Below, piece by piece: positions 55,236-63,957 of a stretch of DNA of 64,000 nucleotides. The DNA comes from Parafrigoribacterium_A soli (GTDB taxonomy: Bacteria > Actinomycetota > Actinomycetes > Actinomycetales > Microbacteriaceae): contig NZ_JBELNZ010000002.1 of assembly GCF_040227235.1 (NCBI RefSeq), positions 186,001 to 250,000 on the forward strand, given 5' to 3'. The number at the start of each line of letters is the position of its first letter. Within the stretch, counting starts at the first letter, position 1. A program made the position numbers and the translations under genes. Below the pieces are notes generated by a model. That model saw nothing but the letters and a program-made list of their open reading frames with translations. It had not been told where the DNA came from and ran no database searches.

Positions 55236-55352
55236 GGGTTCACCCCAAGCCTAAGACTAAGATTGTGGAAGTTCGCCGGTAGTGCCGGTGTCGTTCCTCC
55301 GGTGGCTGAATCCCATTCGGCGAAAGTGCCGATCCCCGCGAAAGTGAGAGCT

Positions 55353-56063
55353 ATGACCACGCCCAGGACCGTACTGATCACCGGAGGAAACAGGGGCATT
55401 GGCTTCGCCATCGCCGAAGAATTCATCGCCGCCGGTCACCGCGTCGCCGTGACCGCGCGTTCGGGCAGCGGGCCGGTCGGCGCGCTCACCGTTCGAGCGG
55501 ATGTGACGGATGCCGCATCGGTCGATGAGGCCTTCACCGAGATCGAGCGTGAGCTCGGCCCAGTCGAGGTGCTCGTCGCGAACGCGGGGATCACGAGGGA
55601 TACGCTCCTGCTGCGGATGAGCGAGGAGGACTTCACGTCGGTGATCGACACCAACCTCTCCGGGGCCTTCCGGGTGGTGAAGCGCGCCTCGAAGGGAATG
55701 CTCAAGGCACGATTCGGTCGTATCGTACTCGTCTCGAGCGTCGTGGGAATGCTGGGCTCGGCCGGTCAGGTCAACTACTCGGCGTCGAAGAGCGGACTCA
55801 TCGGCATGGCGCGGTCGCTCACGCGGGAACTCGGCTCACGCAACATCACGACGAACGTCGTGGCTCCCGGATTCATTGAGACGGACATGACGGCAGAGCT
55901 GCCCGAGGCACAGCAGGCCGAGTACCTGAAGTCGATTCCCATCGGTCGCTTTGCCACTCCCGCCGAGGTGGCGAAGGTCATCGCATGGCTCGCCGGAGAC
56001 GACGCCGGGTATATCTCCGGTGCCGTCATCCCTGTCGACGGCGGCCTCGGAATGGGGCACTAG
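55353..56063 (+). CDS. fabG: 3-Oxoacyl-ACP reductase (SDR family, FabG-like)
   Basis: This 236-residue short-chain dehydrogenase has the cofactor motif TGGNRGIG, the NAG motif (VLVANAGITRD), catalytic Ser and Tyr-x-x-x-Lys (VSSVVGML…YSASKSG) and the C-terminal GYISGAVIPVDGGLGMGH. The length and ending are those of FabG, which reduces 3-oxoacyl-ACP with NADPH. The ATG at 55353 was chosen because family members begin at TPRTVLITGGNRGIG. It ends overlapping the convergent serB stop by 4 nt. Confidence 0.92.
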   Translation: MTTPRTVLITGGNRGIGFAIAEEFIAAGHRVAVTARSGSGPVGALTVRADVTDAASVDEAFTEIERELGPVEVLVANAGITRDTLLLRMSEEDFTSVIDTNLSGAFRVVKRASKGMLKARFGRIVLVSSVVGMLGSAGQVNYSASKSGLIGMARSLTRELGSRNITTNVVAPGFIETDMTAELPEAQQAEYLKSIPIGRFATPAEVAKVIAWLAGDDAGYISGAVIPVDGGLGMGH

Positions 56064-56713
56064 CCCCGCAGCGCGAGCAGTGGCAGCAACTGTCCGAGGT
56101 CGCGGCGATCCATGATCAGGTCTGCCTCGTCGCGCACCGGAGCCTTGGCATCGAACGCCACCGAGAGGCCAGCTGCGGCCATCATGGGCAGGTCGTTCGC
56201 ACCATCGCCCACCGCGACCGTCTGACGCATCGGGACGCCGGCATCCAAAGCCCATTCGTGCAGAGTCGCTGCCTTCGCGGCGGCGTCGATGATGGGGCCG
56301 TGGAGCCCACCGGTGAGCCTGCCGTCGACGACCTCGAGCCGGTTGGCACGCCAGTAGTCGAGCCCGAGGCGCTCGGCGAGGTCATCCACGAGCTCGTGGA
56401 AGCCGCCGGAGACGACGGCAACCTTGCCGCCCGCCGCGTGCACGCCGTCGATCATCTCGGCGACACCGGCGGTCACCCGGATCTGTGCGGCCACGCGCTC
56501 GAAAACGCCGTCATCGAGGCCGGCGAGGGTCGCGACGCGTTCGCGAAGAGACCGCTCGAAGTCGAGTTCGCCGTTCATCGCGCGGAAGGTGATGTCGGCC
56601 ACGCGGCTGAGGGAACCGGCGGCTTCGGCGAGAAGTTCGATGACCTCGTTCTCGATGAGGGTCGAATCGACGTCAAGGACGACGAGAAACCCGGGCAGGA
56701 GGGTCTGTGCCAT
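56060..56713 (-). CDS. serB: Phosphoserine phosphatase
   Basis: This 217-residue HAD-family enzyme has the nucleophile motif DVDSTLIENEVIELLA, motif II VVSGGFHELV, and motif III/IV VAVGDGANDLPMMAAAGLSVAFDAK. It releases phosphate from O-phosphoserine in serine synthesis. It lacks the N-terminal ACT domains of mycobacterial SerB2. Confidence 0.94.
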   Translation of the reverse strand: MAQTLLPGFLVVLDVDSTLIENEVIELLAEAAGSLSRVADITFRAMNGELDFERSLRERVATLAGLDDGVFERVAAQIRVTAGVAEMIDGVHAAGGKVAVVSGGFHELVDDLAERLGLDYWRANRLEVVDGRLTGGLHGPIIDAAAKAATLHEWALDAGVPMRQTVAVGDGANDLPMMAAAGLSVAFDAKAPVRDEADLIMDRRDLGQLLPLLALRG

Positions 56714-56772
56714 GTATTCGTGTGGCCATTCCTGTGCGGTCGCGCACCGGGAAAGGTCAGCGCGAGGAGGAT

Positions 56773-58011
56773 CTAAACGACGTGGACACCCTTGCCGACA
56801 ATGGTGATGCCGGAGTCCGTGACGGTGAACCCGCGCGCCTTGTCGGCTTCCGGATCGACACCGACAGTCGCGCCTTCGTTAACCACGACTTCCTTGTCCA
56901 GAATAGCCCTCCGCACGACGGCGTTCGGCCCGATACGCACCCGGTCGAAGACGATCGAATCCGTGACCTTCGCGCCGGACTCGATCGTGGCCCACGGTCC
57001 GAGCACGCTCCGCTCGATGTGCGCACCGGAGAGCAGCGAACCGAGCGAGACGATCGAATCGATGGTCGTGCCGACGTTTCCATGCGCATCCCGCACGAAC
57101 TTCGCCGGCGGTGAGTTCAACTGCTGGCTGTGGATCGGCCACTCGGTGTTGTACAGGTTGAAGATCGGCAGCGCCGAGATGAGGTCCTGATGCGCGTCGA
57201 AGAACGAGTCGATGGTTCCCACGTCGCGCCAGTAGTAGCGGTCGCGGTCGGTCGCGCCCGGCACCTCGTTGCGATTGAGGTCATACACGGCCGCGTCGCC
57301 TCGAGCGACGAAGTCAGGGACGATGTCGCCGCCCATGTCGTGGTTCGACTCCGGTGATTCACCGTCGCGGAGTACCGCGTCGATCAGCACCTTCGCGTCG
57401 AACACGTAGTTGCCCATGGAGGCGAGAACCTCGCCGGGGGAGTCGGTGAGCCCGATCGGGTTCTTCGGCTTCTCGTGGAAGGCGGCGATCCTGGTCGGGT
57501 CGTCTGCACTCGTTTCGATGACACCGAACTGGTCGGCGAGACCGATCGGCTGACGGATGGCCGCGACGGTCACGCCGGCACCGGACTGGATGTGCGCGTC
57601 GATCATCTGGCTGAAGTCCATGCGGTAGACGTGGTCGGCACCGACCACGACGACGATGTCGGGCTTCTCGTCTCTCAGCAGATTCAGGCTCTGCAGGATG
57701 GCATCCGCGGAGCCTGCGAACCAGCGCTTGCCGAGGCGCTGCTGCGCGGGAACGGAAGCCACGTACGAGTTCGTAAGCCCGGACAGGCGCCAGGTCTGCG
57801 AGACGTGACGGTCGAGGCTGTGCGACTTGTACTGGGTCAGGACGACGATCTGCCGCAGGCCCGAGTTGATCAGGTTGGAGAGCGCGAAGTCGATCAGTCG
57901 GTAGTTGCCGCCGAAGGGCACACCCGGTTTTGCCCTGTCTGCCGTGAGCGGCATGAGCCGCTTGCCTTCGCCGCCGGCCAGCACAATCCCGAAAATCTTC
58001 TTGGTCGCCAT
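56773..58011 (-). CDS. glgC: Glucose-1-phosphate adenylyltransferase
   Basis: This 412-residue protein has the nucleotidyltransferase start VLAGGEGKRLMPLTADRAKPGVPFGGNYRLIDFALSNLINSG, the catalytic VVVGADHVYRMDFSQM, and a C-terminal β-helix with hexapeptide repeats (SGAHIERSVLGPWATIESGAKVTDSIVFDRVRIGPNAVV). It forms ADP-glucose for glycogen or trehalose-related glucans. Its ATG lies 6 nt after TACTCT on the minus strand (58023–58018), again suggesting a leaderless transcript. It diverges from glgA. Confidence 0.97.
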   Translation of the reverse strand: MATKKIFGIVLAGGEGKRLMPLTADRAKPGVPFGGNYRLIDFALSNLINSGLRQIVVLTQYKSHSLDRHVSQTWRLSGLTNSYVASVPAQQRLGKRWFAGSADAILQSLNLLRDEKPDIVVVVGADHVYRMDFSQMIDAHIQSGAGVTVAAIRQPIGLADQFGVIETSADDPTRIAAFHEKPKNPIGLTDSPGEVLASMGNYVFDAKVLIDAVLRDGESPESNHDMGGDIVPDFVARGDAAVYDLNRNEVPGATDRDRYYWRDVGTIDSFFDAHQDLISALPIFNLYNTEWPIHSQQLNSPPAKFVRDAHGNVGTTIDSIVSLGSLLSGAHIERSVLGPWATIESGAKVTDSIVFDRVRIGPNAVVRRAILDKEVVVNEGATVGVDPEADKARGFTVTDSGITIVGKGVHVV

Positions 58012-58041
58012 GCTCCCAGAGTAAGGGTGGGGCGCCTCGTG

Positions 58042-58047
58042 TACTAG
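58042..58047 (+). promoter_or_regulatory. −10 box of the glgA promoter
   Basis: TACTAG ends 10 nt before the GTG start of glgA, leaving room for only a very short leader. The divergent glgC start lies only 46 bp away. Confidence 0.45.
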
Positions 58048-58057
58048 CGTTCCTGAT

Positions 58058-59239
58058 GTGAGAGTCGACGTCGTTACCCGTGAATATCCGCCGGAGGTCT
58101 ACGGGGGAGCAGGTGTGCATGTTGCCGAGCTCGTGCGCTCCCTGCGTGCCGATCTCGATGTTGTCGTGCGCTGCTTCGGCAGGCCGCGCGACGAGCCCGG
58201 TGTGCAGAACTACCTCGTCCCGGCCGAACTGACCGGCGCCAATCCCTCGATCGCCACCATCGGCGTCGACCTGCAAATGGCACAGGACGTGGCCGGCGCA
58301 GATCTCGTGCACTCGCACACCTGGTACGCCAACGGTGCGGGACACCTCGCCAAGCTGCTGCACGGCATTCCCCACGTGGTCACCGCGCACAGCCTCGAGC
58401 CGCTCAGGCCGTGGAAGGCGGAGCAGCTCGGCGGCGGATACCGCGTCTCAAGCTGGCTCGAGCGCGGTGCCTTCACAGAGGCCGATGCGGTCATCGCCGT
58501 GAGCCATGGAATGCGCGCCGACATCCTTCGCTCGTACCCGACCCTCGACGAACAGAGGGTGCACGTGGTGCACAACGGAATCGACCTCGAGCGCTGGCAC
58601 CCGGTGTCGGATGACGACCTGCTCGGCTCCCTCGGCATCGATCCCTCGCGACCATCCGTGGTCTTCGTCGGTCGGATCACGAGGCAGAAGGGTCTGCCGT
58701 ACCTGCTCAGGGCGGCGGCACTGCTCCCGCCCGAGGTGCAGCTTGTGCTCTGCGCCGGAGCCCCGGATACGGCTGAGATCCTCGAGGAGGTGCGCGCGGG
58801 CGTGGCGAGCCTGCAGGCGAACCGCAGCGGTGTGGTGTGGATCGAGCGTCTACTGAGCCAGCACGAGCTGTCTGCCGTGCTCACGGCGGCCACGACATTC
58901 GTCTGCCCCTCGATTTATGAGCCACTCGGAATCGTGAACCTTGAGGCGATGGCCTGCGGCGCACCCGTCGTGGGAACCGCCACTGGCGGAATTCCCGAGG
59001 TCGTCGAGGATGGCGTCACCGGGCGACTCGTGCCGATCGAGCAGCTGCAGGACGGAACCGGGACCCCCGTGGATGCGGAACGCTTCGTGCAGGACCTGGC
59101 GAGGGCTCTCGCCGAGGTCGTGTCGGACCCAGAGGTCGCCGAGCGTATGGGCGAGGCCGGTCGTGCCCGCGCAGAACGCGAGTTCGGCTGGGACAGGATC
59201 AGCCGCAGGACCCAGGAGATCTACCGCTCGCTCCTCTGA
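58058..59239 (+). CDS. glgA: Glycogen synthase, GT4 type
   Basis: This 393-residue glycosyltransferase has the N-terminal DVVTREYPPEVYGGAGVHVAELV, a donor-binding VVFVGRITRQKGLPYLLRAA and the E-x7-E motif in CPSIYEPLGIVNLEAMACGAPVVGT. It is the actinobacterial GT4 type, which in mycobacteria (GlgM) can make maltose 1-phosphate from ADP-glucose rather than extend glycogen. Pairing with glgC shows ADP-glucose use. The product cannot be settled by sequence. Confidence 0.93.
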   Translation: MRVDVVTREYPPEVYGGAGVHVAELVRSLRADLDVVVRCFGRPRDEPGVQNYLVPAELTGANPSIATIGVDLQMAQDVAGADLVHSHTWYANGAGHLAKLLHGIPHVVTAHSLEPLRPWKAEQLGGGYRVSSWLERGAFTEADAVIAVSHGMRADILRSYPTLDEQRVHVVHNGIDLERWHPVSDDDLLGSLGIDPSRPSVVFVGRITRQKGLPYLLRAAALLPPEVQLVLCAGAPDTAEILEEVRAGVASLQANRSGVVWIERLLSQHELSAVLTAATTFVCPSIYEPLGIVNLEAMACGAPVVGTATGGIPEVVEDGVTGRLVPIEQLQDGTGTPVDAERFVQDLARALAEVVSDPEVAERMGEAGRARAEREFGWDRISRRTQEIYRSLL

Positions 59240-59292
59240 GACGCAGCCCGAAGACAGCCTCGTGGCGGCGTCGGCTCACTGCCGTCTCGCGT

Positions 59293-59298
59293 TAGGGT
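59293..59298 (+). promoter_or_regulatory. −10 box of a leaderless promoter
   Basis: TAGGGT is followed by exactly 6 nt and the ATG of the ABC ATPase gene at 59305. Confidence 0.55.
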
Positions 59299-59304
59299 TG
59301 AGGC

Positions 59305-60087
59305 ATGGCCAGCGTTCTCGAGCTCTCCGACGTCACCGTCGTTCGCGATGGAAATCCGATCCTCAATTCAGTGACTCTGACGATCGATGGAGACGAGCGC
59401 TGGGTCGTGCTCGGACCCAATGGTGCGGGCAAAACCACGCTGCTGCAGGTGGCCGCCGCGATGATGCACCCCACCTCGGGTACCGCTCACATCCTCGATG
59501 ACCGCCTCGGTGCCACGGATGTCTTCGAGCTGCGACCCCGCATCGGCTTCGCTTCCACGGCACTCGCGCGCAGGATCCCGCCGAGCGAGACCGTGCTGAA
59601 CGTCGTCCTGACCGCCGCATACTCCGTCACGGGTCGCTGGAACGAGGCCTACGAGGAGATTGACGTACGCAGGGCGCAGCGAGTGCTCGCCGAATGGAGG
59701 CTCGACGCGCTCGAACAGCGCCGATTCGGCGATCTCAGCGATGGCGAACAAAAGCGCGTGCAGATCGCTCGTTCCGTGATGACGGACCCTGAACTGCTGC
59801 TGCTCGACGAGCCTGCCGCAAGCCTCGACCTCGGCGCTCGTGAAGAGCTCCTGCAGTTGCTTGGCGGTTATGCCAGCGCACCCGAGGCGCCGGCGATCAT
59901 CATGGTCACCCACCACGTCGAAGAGATCCCGCGCGGCTTCGGCAACGCGCTGCTGCTGCGGGGCGGAGCGGTGCAGGCTGCCGGTCCGATCGACGAGGTG
60001 CTGACCTCGGAGAATCTCAGTGCGACCTTCGGTCTCGAGCTCACGGTCGAGCACAACAACGGCCGCTTCACCGCGAGGGCCGCGTAG
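59305..60087 (+). CDS. ABC transporter ATP-binding protein
   Basis: This 260-residue single ABC domain has Walker A LGPNGAGKTTLLQVAA, a degenerate signature LSDGEQKRVQIARS, Walker B LLLLDEPAASLDLG and the switch histidine in MVTHHVEEIP. No permease gene is adjacent, so its transporter partner is unknown. Mycobacteria have a similar lone ATPase gene next to serB2, which is consistent with the serB gene a few kilobases away here. Confidence 0.9.
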   Translation: MASVLELSDVTVVRDGNPILNSVTLTIDGDERWVVLGPNGAGKTTLLQVAAAMMHPTSGTAHILDDRLGATDVFELRPRIGFASTALARRIPPSETVLNVVLTAAYSVTGRWNEAYEEIDVRRAQRVLAEWRLDALEQRRFGDLSDGEQKRVQIARSVMTDPELLLLDEPAASLDLGAREELLQLLGGYASAPEAPAIIMVTHHVEEIPRGFGNALLLRGGAVQAAGPIDEVLTSENLSATFGLELTVEHNNGRFTARAA

Positions 60088-60188
60088 TTCTGATATCGTA
60101 GATAGCTGGCCTGCTCTGCCAAGTCTTTTGCAGCTTGTGCGCGGCGAGTATGCGCGCATCCACACCGACGTCAATCCAAGGAACAACC

Positions 60189-60440
60189 ATGAAGTCTGAC
60201 ATCCACCCCACTTATGCCCCGATCGTTTTCCGCGATCTCGCGTCGGGTGCGACCTTCCTGACCCGCTCGACCGCGAGCAGCGACAAGACGATCGAGTGGG
60301 AAGACGGCAACAGCTACCCCGTGATCGACGTCGAGATCTCGTCGGCTTCGCACCCGTTCTACACGGGCAAGCAGCGCATCCTCGACAGCGCCGGCCGCGT
60401 GGAGAAGTTCAACTCCCGCTACAAGGGCTTCGGCGTCTAA
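60189..60440 (+). CDS. rpmE2: 50S ribosomal protein L31 type B
   Basis: This 83-residue protein starts MKSDIHPTYAPIVFRDLASGATFLTRST and contains SHPFYTGKQRILDSAGRVEKFNSRYKGF. It has no CxxC pairs, so it is the zinc-free form that replaces zinc-binding L31 under zinc shortage in many bacteria. I saw no clear Zur box upstream. The ATG at 60189 follows AAGGAAC. Confidence 0.96.
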   Translation: MKSDIHPTYAPIVFRDLASGATFLTRSTASSDKTIEWEDGNSYPVIDVEISSASHPFYTGKQRILDSAGRVEKFNSRYKGFGV

Positions 60441-60464
60441 TCGACAACACACAGCTCTTCACGG

Positions 60465-60491
60465 AAGGCGACCCGCACCGCGGGTCGCCTT
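60465..60491 (+). terminator. rpmE2 terminator
   Basis: A perfect 12-bp stem (AAGGCGACCCGC with GCGGGTCGCCTT) with a 3-base loop is followed by CTTCGCTT. It lies 24 bp after the rpmE2 stop. Confidence 0.85.
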
Positions 60492-60518
60492 CTTCGCTTA
60501 AGCGCTGGTACTGGCGCC

Positions 60519-60542
60519 AGCGCTAGCGCCGGTGCTAGCGCT
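60519..60542 (-). terminator. Hairpin across the exonuclease stop codon
   Basis: AGCGCTAGC and GCTAGCGCT form a perfect 9-bp stem with a 6-base loop. The stop codon of the exonuclease gene (60537–60535, minus strand) lies inside the stem. More GC-rich palindromes (60502–60518) follow downstream. Confidence 0.6.
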
Positions 60543-61221
60543 CTGGCCAGCCGCCAGAGGTCGTGAAGTCGGGCCTGGTGCGGCGCATGTACTCCTGGAA
60601 GCTCGCGGCCTGCTCGGCACACCAACCGACCTGCAGGCCGTGAAGCTCGGTCACGTCTGCTCCGAGGCCATCGGGGTACGCGCGGGCGATCGCCTGGGCC
60701 ACTCTGCCCGCGGCTATCGCATCCGCACCGGCATCGTGCGCGTCGAGCAGTTCGACGCCGTATAGGAGCGCGGCCGCCTCCAGGGTGCGCTTGCCCTTGC
60801 GGTACCTGTCGAGCGCCTTGTCGATCACGAGCGGGTCGATGATCGGAGAGGGCGTGTCGAGCGGCGCGATTCCGTAGCGGATGGCCTCTCGATTGAGCAG
60901 GGTGAGGTCATACGGCGCGTTGTAGATCGTCACGGCAAGCCCGCGAGCGAACAGGCCACGCAGCGCGTCAACGATCTCGGACACGACCTCCGCCGCTATG
61001 CGACCCTCCGCACGAGCGCGTTCGGTCGTGATCCCGTGCACGGCGCTGGCCTGCAGCGGAATCTCGATTCCCGGATCCGCTAGCCAGTCGAATCGTTCTA
61101 TACATTCGCCGTGCGTATTGATCACGCCGACGTGCGCCGAGACGATGCGACTCGCCTCAACGTCAATGCCCGTCGTTTCGAGGTCGAATACACCGAGTTC
61201 GTCACACCATGTCGTAGTCAC
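60535..61221 (-). CDS. DnaQ-like 3′–5′ exonuclease (DEDDh)
   Basis: This 228-residue protein has ExoI motif LGVFDLETTGID, ExoII VTIYNAPYDLTLLNRE and ExoIII LLDAHDAGADAIAAGRV, fitting the DEDDh family related to the DNA polymerase III ε subunit. It has no polymerase-binding context, so it may act in repair or RNA turnover. It lies 9 bp downstream of treS in the same direction. Confidence 0.93.
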   Translation of the reverse strand: MTTTWCDELGVFDLETTGIDVEASRIVSAHVGVINTHGECIERFDWLADPGIEIPLQASAVHGITTERARAEGRIAAEVVSEIVDALRGLFARGLAVTIYNAPYDLTLLNREAIRYGIAPLDTPSPIIDPLVIDKALDRYRKGKRTLEAAALLYGVELLDAHDAGADAIAAGRVAQAIARAYPDGLGADVTELHGLQVGWCAEQAASFQEYMRRTRPDFTTSGGWPER

Positions 61222-61230
61222 GCTGCAAGC

Positions 61231-62955
61231 CTAGGGGCGACCACCGACAGTGCTTGGCGTCCCGATGTGCAGCCAATAGAAGCTCTGCGTGCCGAGGGTG
61301 AGAGTGAGCGATCCGTCGTCACCGAAGGAGGGAAATTCGCTGCCGCCGAACAGGTCGAAGAGCGCTGAACCCGCGAACTGTTCCGCCCGGATGGTGGCGG
61401 AGACGGGATTGTGCGCGAAGCTGAACACGCAGAGCACGTCCTCGCTCGAGTCCCCGAACTGGGTGCCGGAACCGGCGTAGGAGCGCACGAACGCGAGCAC
61501 TGACTCGTGATCGGTCTCGAGCACCGTGAGGCTGCCGAGACCGAAGGTCGGATGCGCCTTGCGCACATGGATCACGTTGCGCACCCAGTGCAGCAGCGAG
61601 CGCGACTGGGCGAGCTGGGACTCGACGTTGATGAGCGTGTAGTTGTAGACGAGGGACTGCACGACGGGCAGGTAGAGCTTGCCCGGGTCTGCGGACGAGA
61701 AGCCTGCATTGCGGTCGGGTGTCCATTGCATCGGGGTGCGCGAGCTGTCGCGGTCGGGCAGCCAGATGTTGTCGCCCATCCCGATCTCGTCGCCGTAGTA
61801 GAGGAACGGGCTGCCGGGGAGCGAGAACAGCAGGGCGTGCGCCAGTTCGAGCTCTGCCCTCGAGTTGTCGAGCAGGGGAGCGAGCCTGCGCCGAATGCCG
61901 ATGTTCGAGCGCATCCGCGGGTCGTAGGCGTACCAGCCGTACATGGCCTGTCGGTATTCCTCGGAGACCATCTCGAGCGTCAGCTCGTCGTGGTTACGTA
62001 GGAAGACGCCCCAGCCCGCGCCCTCCGGAATGTCCGTAGTCTCGGAGAGCACGCGCACGAGTTCGCCGGCCTGCTGCGACCGCAGGGAGTAGAAGATGCG
62101 CGGCATGACGGGGAAGTCGAACGCCATGTGGCACTCCGGCTCCTCTTCGGTTCCGAAGAACGCGGCGACCTCGCGGGGCCACTGGTTTGCCTCGGCGACG
62201 AGGATGCGACCGGGGTAGTCCCGGTCCACCATCTCGCGCAGTCCCTTGATGAAGTCGTGCGTCGGCGGTTCCCCCTCGCCGTTGCCGTCCTCCGACTCGA
62301 AGAGGTAGGGGATCGCGTCGAGCCGCATGCCGTCGACGCCGAGATCCATCCAGTAGCGGATGACCTCGGCCACTGCCTCCCGCACCGCAGGGTTCTCGAA
62401 GTTCAGGTCGGGCTGGTGAGAGAAGAAGCGGTGAAAGTAGAACTGGCGGCGCACCGAGTCGAACGCCCAGTTCGATTCCTCGGTGTCGACGAAGATGATG
62501 CGGATGTTCGGATACTTCTCGTCCGTGCCGCTCCAGACATAGAAATCGCCGTACGGTCCCTCGGGGTCGGTGCGCGACTGCTGAAACCACTCGTGCTGGT
62601 CCGAGGTGTGGTTGAGCGGGTAGTCGATGATGATGCGCATGTTGCGCTCGTGGGCCTTGGTGACGAGGTCTTTGAACTCGTCGAGCGTGCCGAACTCGGG
62701 CAGGATCGAGTGGAAGTCCGAGACGTCGTATCCGCCATCGCGCAGCGGTGACTGGAAGAACGGCGGCAACCAGAGCGCATCGATGCCGAGCCACTGCAGG
62801 TAGTCAAGCCGGGAGATGAGTCCCTGGATGTCACCGGCCCCGTCGCCGTTACTGTCGACGAACGAGCGCACCATGACCTCGTAGAACACCGATCGCCTGT
62901 ACCACCGGGGATCGAGCGTCAAACCGGGCAGTTGAATGGGTGCGGTGAAGCTCAC
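61231..62955 (-). CDS. treS: Trehalose synthase (maltose α-D-glucosyltransferase)
   Basis: This 574-residue GH13 enzyme has WYRRSVFYEVMVRSFVDSNGDGAGD, IIIDYPLNHTSDQHEWFQQSR, DGMRLDAIPYL (nucleophile Asp), ILVAEANQWP (acid/base Glu) and FLRNHDELTLEMV, the pattern of TreS. It interconverts maltose and trehalose. No maltokinase domain is fused and no glgE is nearby. The GTG at 62955 follows AGAGGAG. A LacI-type palindrome lies about 65 bp upstream of its start. Confidence 0.95.
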   Translation of the reverse strand: MSFTAPIQLPGLTLDPRWYRRSVFYEVMVRSFVDSNGDGAGDIQGLISRLDYLQWLGIDALWLPPFFQSPLRDGGYDVSDFHSILPEFGTLDEFKDLVTKAHERNMRIIIDYPLNHTSDQHEWFQQSRTDPEGPYGDFYVWSGTDEKYPNIRIIFVDTEESNWAFDSVRRQFYFHRFFSHQPDLNFENPAVREAVAEVIRYWMDLGVDGMRLDAIPYLFESEDGNGEGEPPTHDFIKGLREMVDRDYPGRILVAEANQWPREVAAFFGTEEEPECHMAFDFPVMPRIFYSLRSQQAGELVRVLSETTDIPEGAGWGVFLRNHDELTLEMVSEEYRQAMYGWYAYDPRMRSNIGIRRRLAPLLDNSRAELELAHALLFSLPGSPFLYYGDEIGMGDNIWLPDRDSSRTPMQWTPDRNAGFSSADPGKLYLPVVQSLVYNYTLINVESQLAQSRSLLHWVRNVIHVRKAHPTFGLGSLTVLETDHESVLAFVRSYAGSGTQFGDSSEDVLCVFSFAHNPVSATIRAEQFAGSALFDLFGGSEFPSFGDDGSLTLTLGTQSFYWLHIGTPSTVGGRP

Positions 62956-63017
62956 GGCACTCCTCTCGGGGCGTTTCCTGGTCGCACTTGGACTTCTTCG
63001 AGTCTAGATGGGCTGTG

Positions 63018-63027
63018 CAAGCGCTTG
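63018..63027. promoter_or_regulatory. LacI-family-type operator between treS and the α/β hydrolase gene
   Basis: CAAGCGCTTG is a perfect 10-bp palindrome with the central CG of LacI/GalR-family operators. Flanking bases extend it loosely (TGCAAGCGCTTGTG). It lies between the divergent starts and 17 bp before the −10 box TAGACT at 63044–63049. The regulator is not in the window. Confidence 0.55.
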
Positions 63028-63043
63028 TGCTGTGCGACATCCG

Positions 63044-63049
63044 TAGACT
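63044..63049 (+). promoter_or_regulatory. −10 box of a leaderless promoter
   Basis: TAGACT ends 8 nt before the ATG of the α/β hydrolase gene at 63058. No ribosome site lies between them. Confidence 0.5.
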
Positions 63050-63057
63050 TGGCACAA

Positions 63058-63957
63058 ATGATCGTCGAATCTCCCTTCGCTGCCCTGCTCGCTGACATCC
63101 CCGTCGAGCGACACGAGGTGTCCGTGCTCGGAAGCACAACCCGGTACTGGATCTATGGCGATCCGCACGCCGCGACGACCGTGGTGGTCTCGCACGGCTA
63201 TCGGGGTGAGCATCACGGACTCGAGCCCGTGATCGCTCAGTTGCCGGGAGTGCGCTGGATCAGCCCCGACCTTCCGGGCTTCGGTGAGTCCACGCCGCTG
63301 ACAGAGGTGCCACACAGCATCGAGGGCTACGCCCGCTGGCTCATCGCCTTCTTCGACGCGCTGGGGCTCAGCGGCAATGCCGTGGCGCTCGGGCACTCAT
63401 TTGGCTCGATCATCTCCTCGCAGGCGATCGTGCTCGGTCTCGATACGCCGCGGCTCATCCTGATCAACCCGATCGCGATCTCGGGTCTCGATGGCCCGAA
63501 GCCGCTCGCCACCAAGCTCACGGTGCTCTACTACCGGCTCGCCGGCAGACTGCCGGAAAAGGTCGGCAGCTTCCTGCTCAAGCGCTGGCTCATCGTGCAC
63601 TTCATGAGTGTGACGCTCGCCAAGACGAAAGACAGAGCGCTCCGCCGCTGGATCCACGCCGAGCACCACACCTACTTCAACCGCTTCGCCAGCAGGGATG
63701 TCGTGGTCGAGGCCTTCGAGGCGTCGATCAGCGCCGACGTGAGCGATTTCGCCGCCGCGATCGAGGTTCCGACGCTCCTCGTCGCGGCCGAACTGGACGA
63801 CATCACGCCGGTATCCGCCCAGTTCGAACTGGAGAAACTCTTCCCGCACGCGAGCCTCACGGTGCTGCAGGGGGTCGGCCACCTCATCCACTATGAGGTG
63901 CCCGCGCTTGCCGCAGACGCGATCCGCGAATTCCTGGCGGAGCCCAGCGAGCGGTGA
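63058..63957 (+). CDS. α/β-fold hydrolase
   Basis: This 299-residue protein has the oxyanion-hole region VVSHGYRGEHHG, the nucleophile elbow ALGHSFGSIISSQ (Ser in GHSFG), an acid near VAAELDDITPVS and the final histidine in GVGHLIHYEVP, in the correct order for an α/β hydrolase. The substrate is unknown. The ATG at 63058 fits a leaderless promoter; an upstream open frame overlaps treS and is unrelated. Its stop overlaps the next gene (GTGA), which suggests a shared role with the following glycosyltransferase. Confidence 0.9.
   Translation: MIVESPFAALLADIPVERHEVSVLGSTTRYWIYGDPHAATTVVVSHGYRGEHHGLEPVIAQLPGVRWISPDLPGFGESTPLTEVPHSIEGYARWLIAFFDALGLSGNAVALGHSFGSIISSQAIVLGLDTPRLILINPIAISGLDGPKPLATKLTVLYYRLAGRLPEKVGSFLLKRWLIVHFMSVTLAKTKDRALRRWIHAEHHTYFNRFASRDVVVEAFEASISADVSDFAAAIEVPTLLVAAELDDITPVSAQFELEKLFPHASLTVLQGVGHLIHYEVPALAADAIREFLAEPSER

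Noticed and set aside
60080..60188. Zur box upstream of rpmE2
   Set aside because: The AT-rich palindrome expected for Zur control of zinc-free L31 is not visible.
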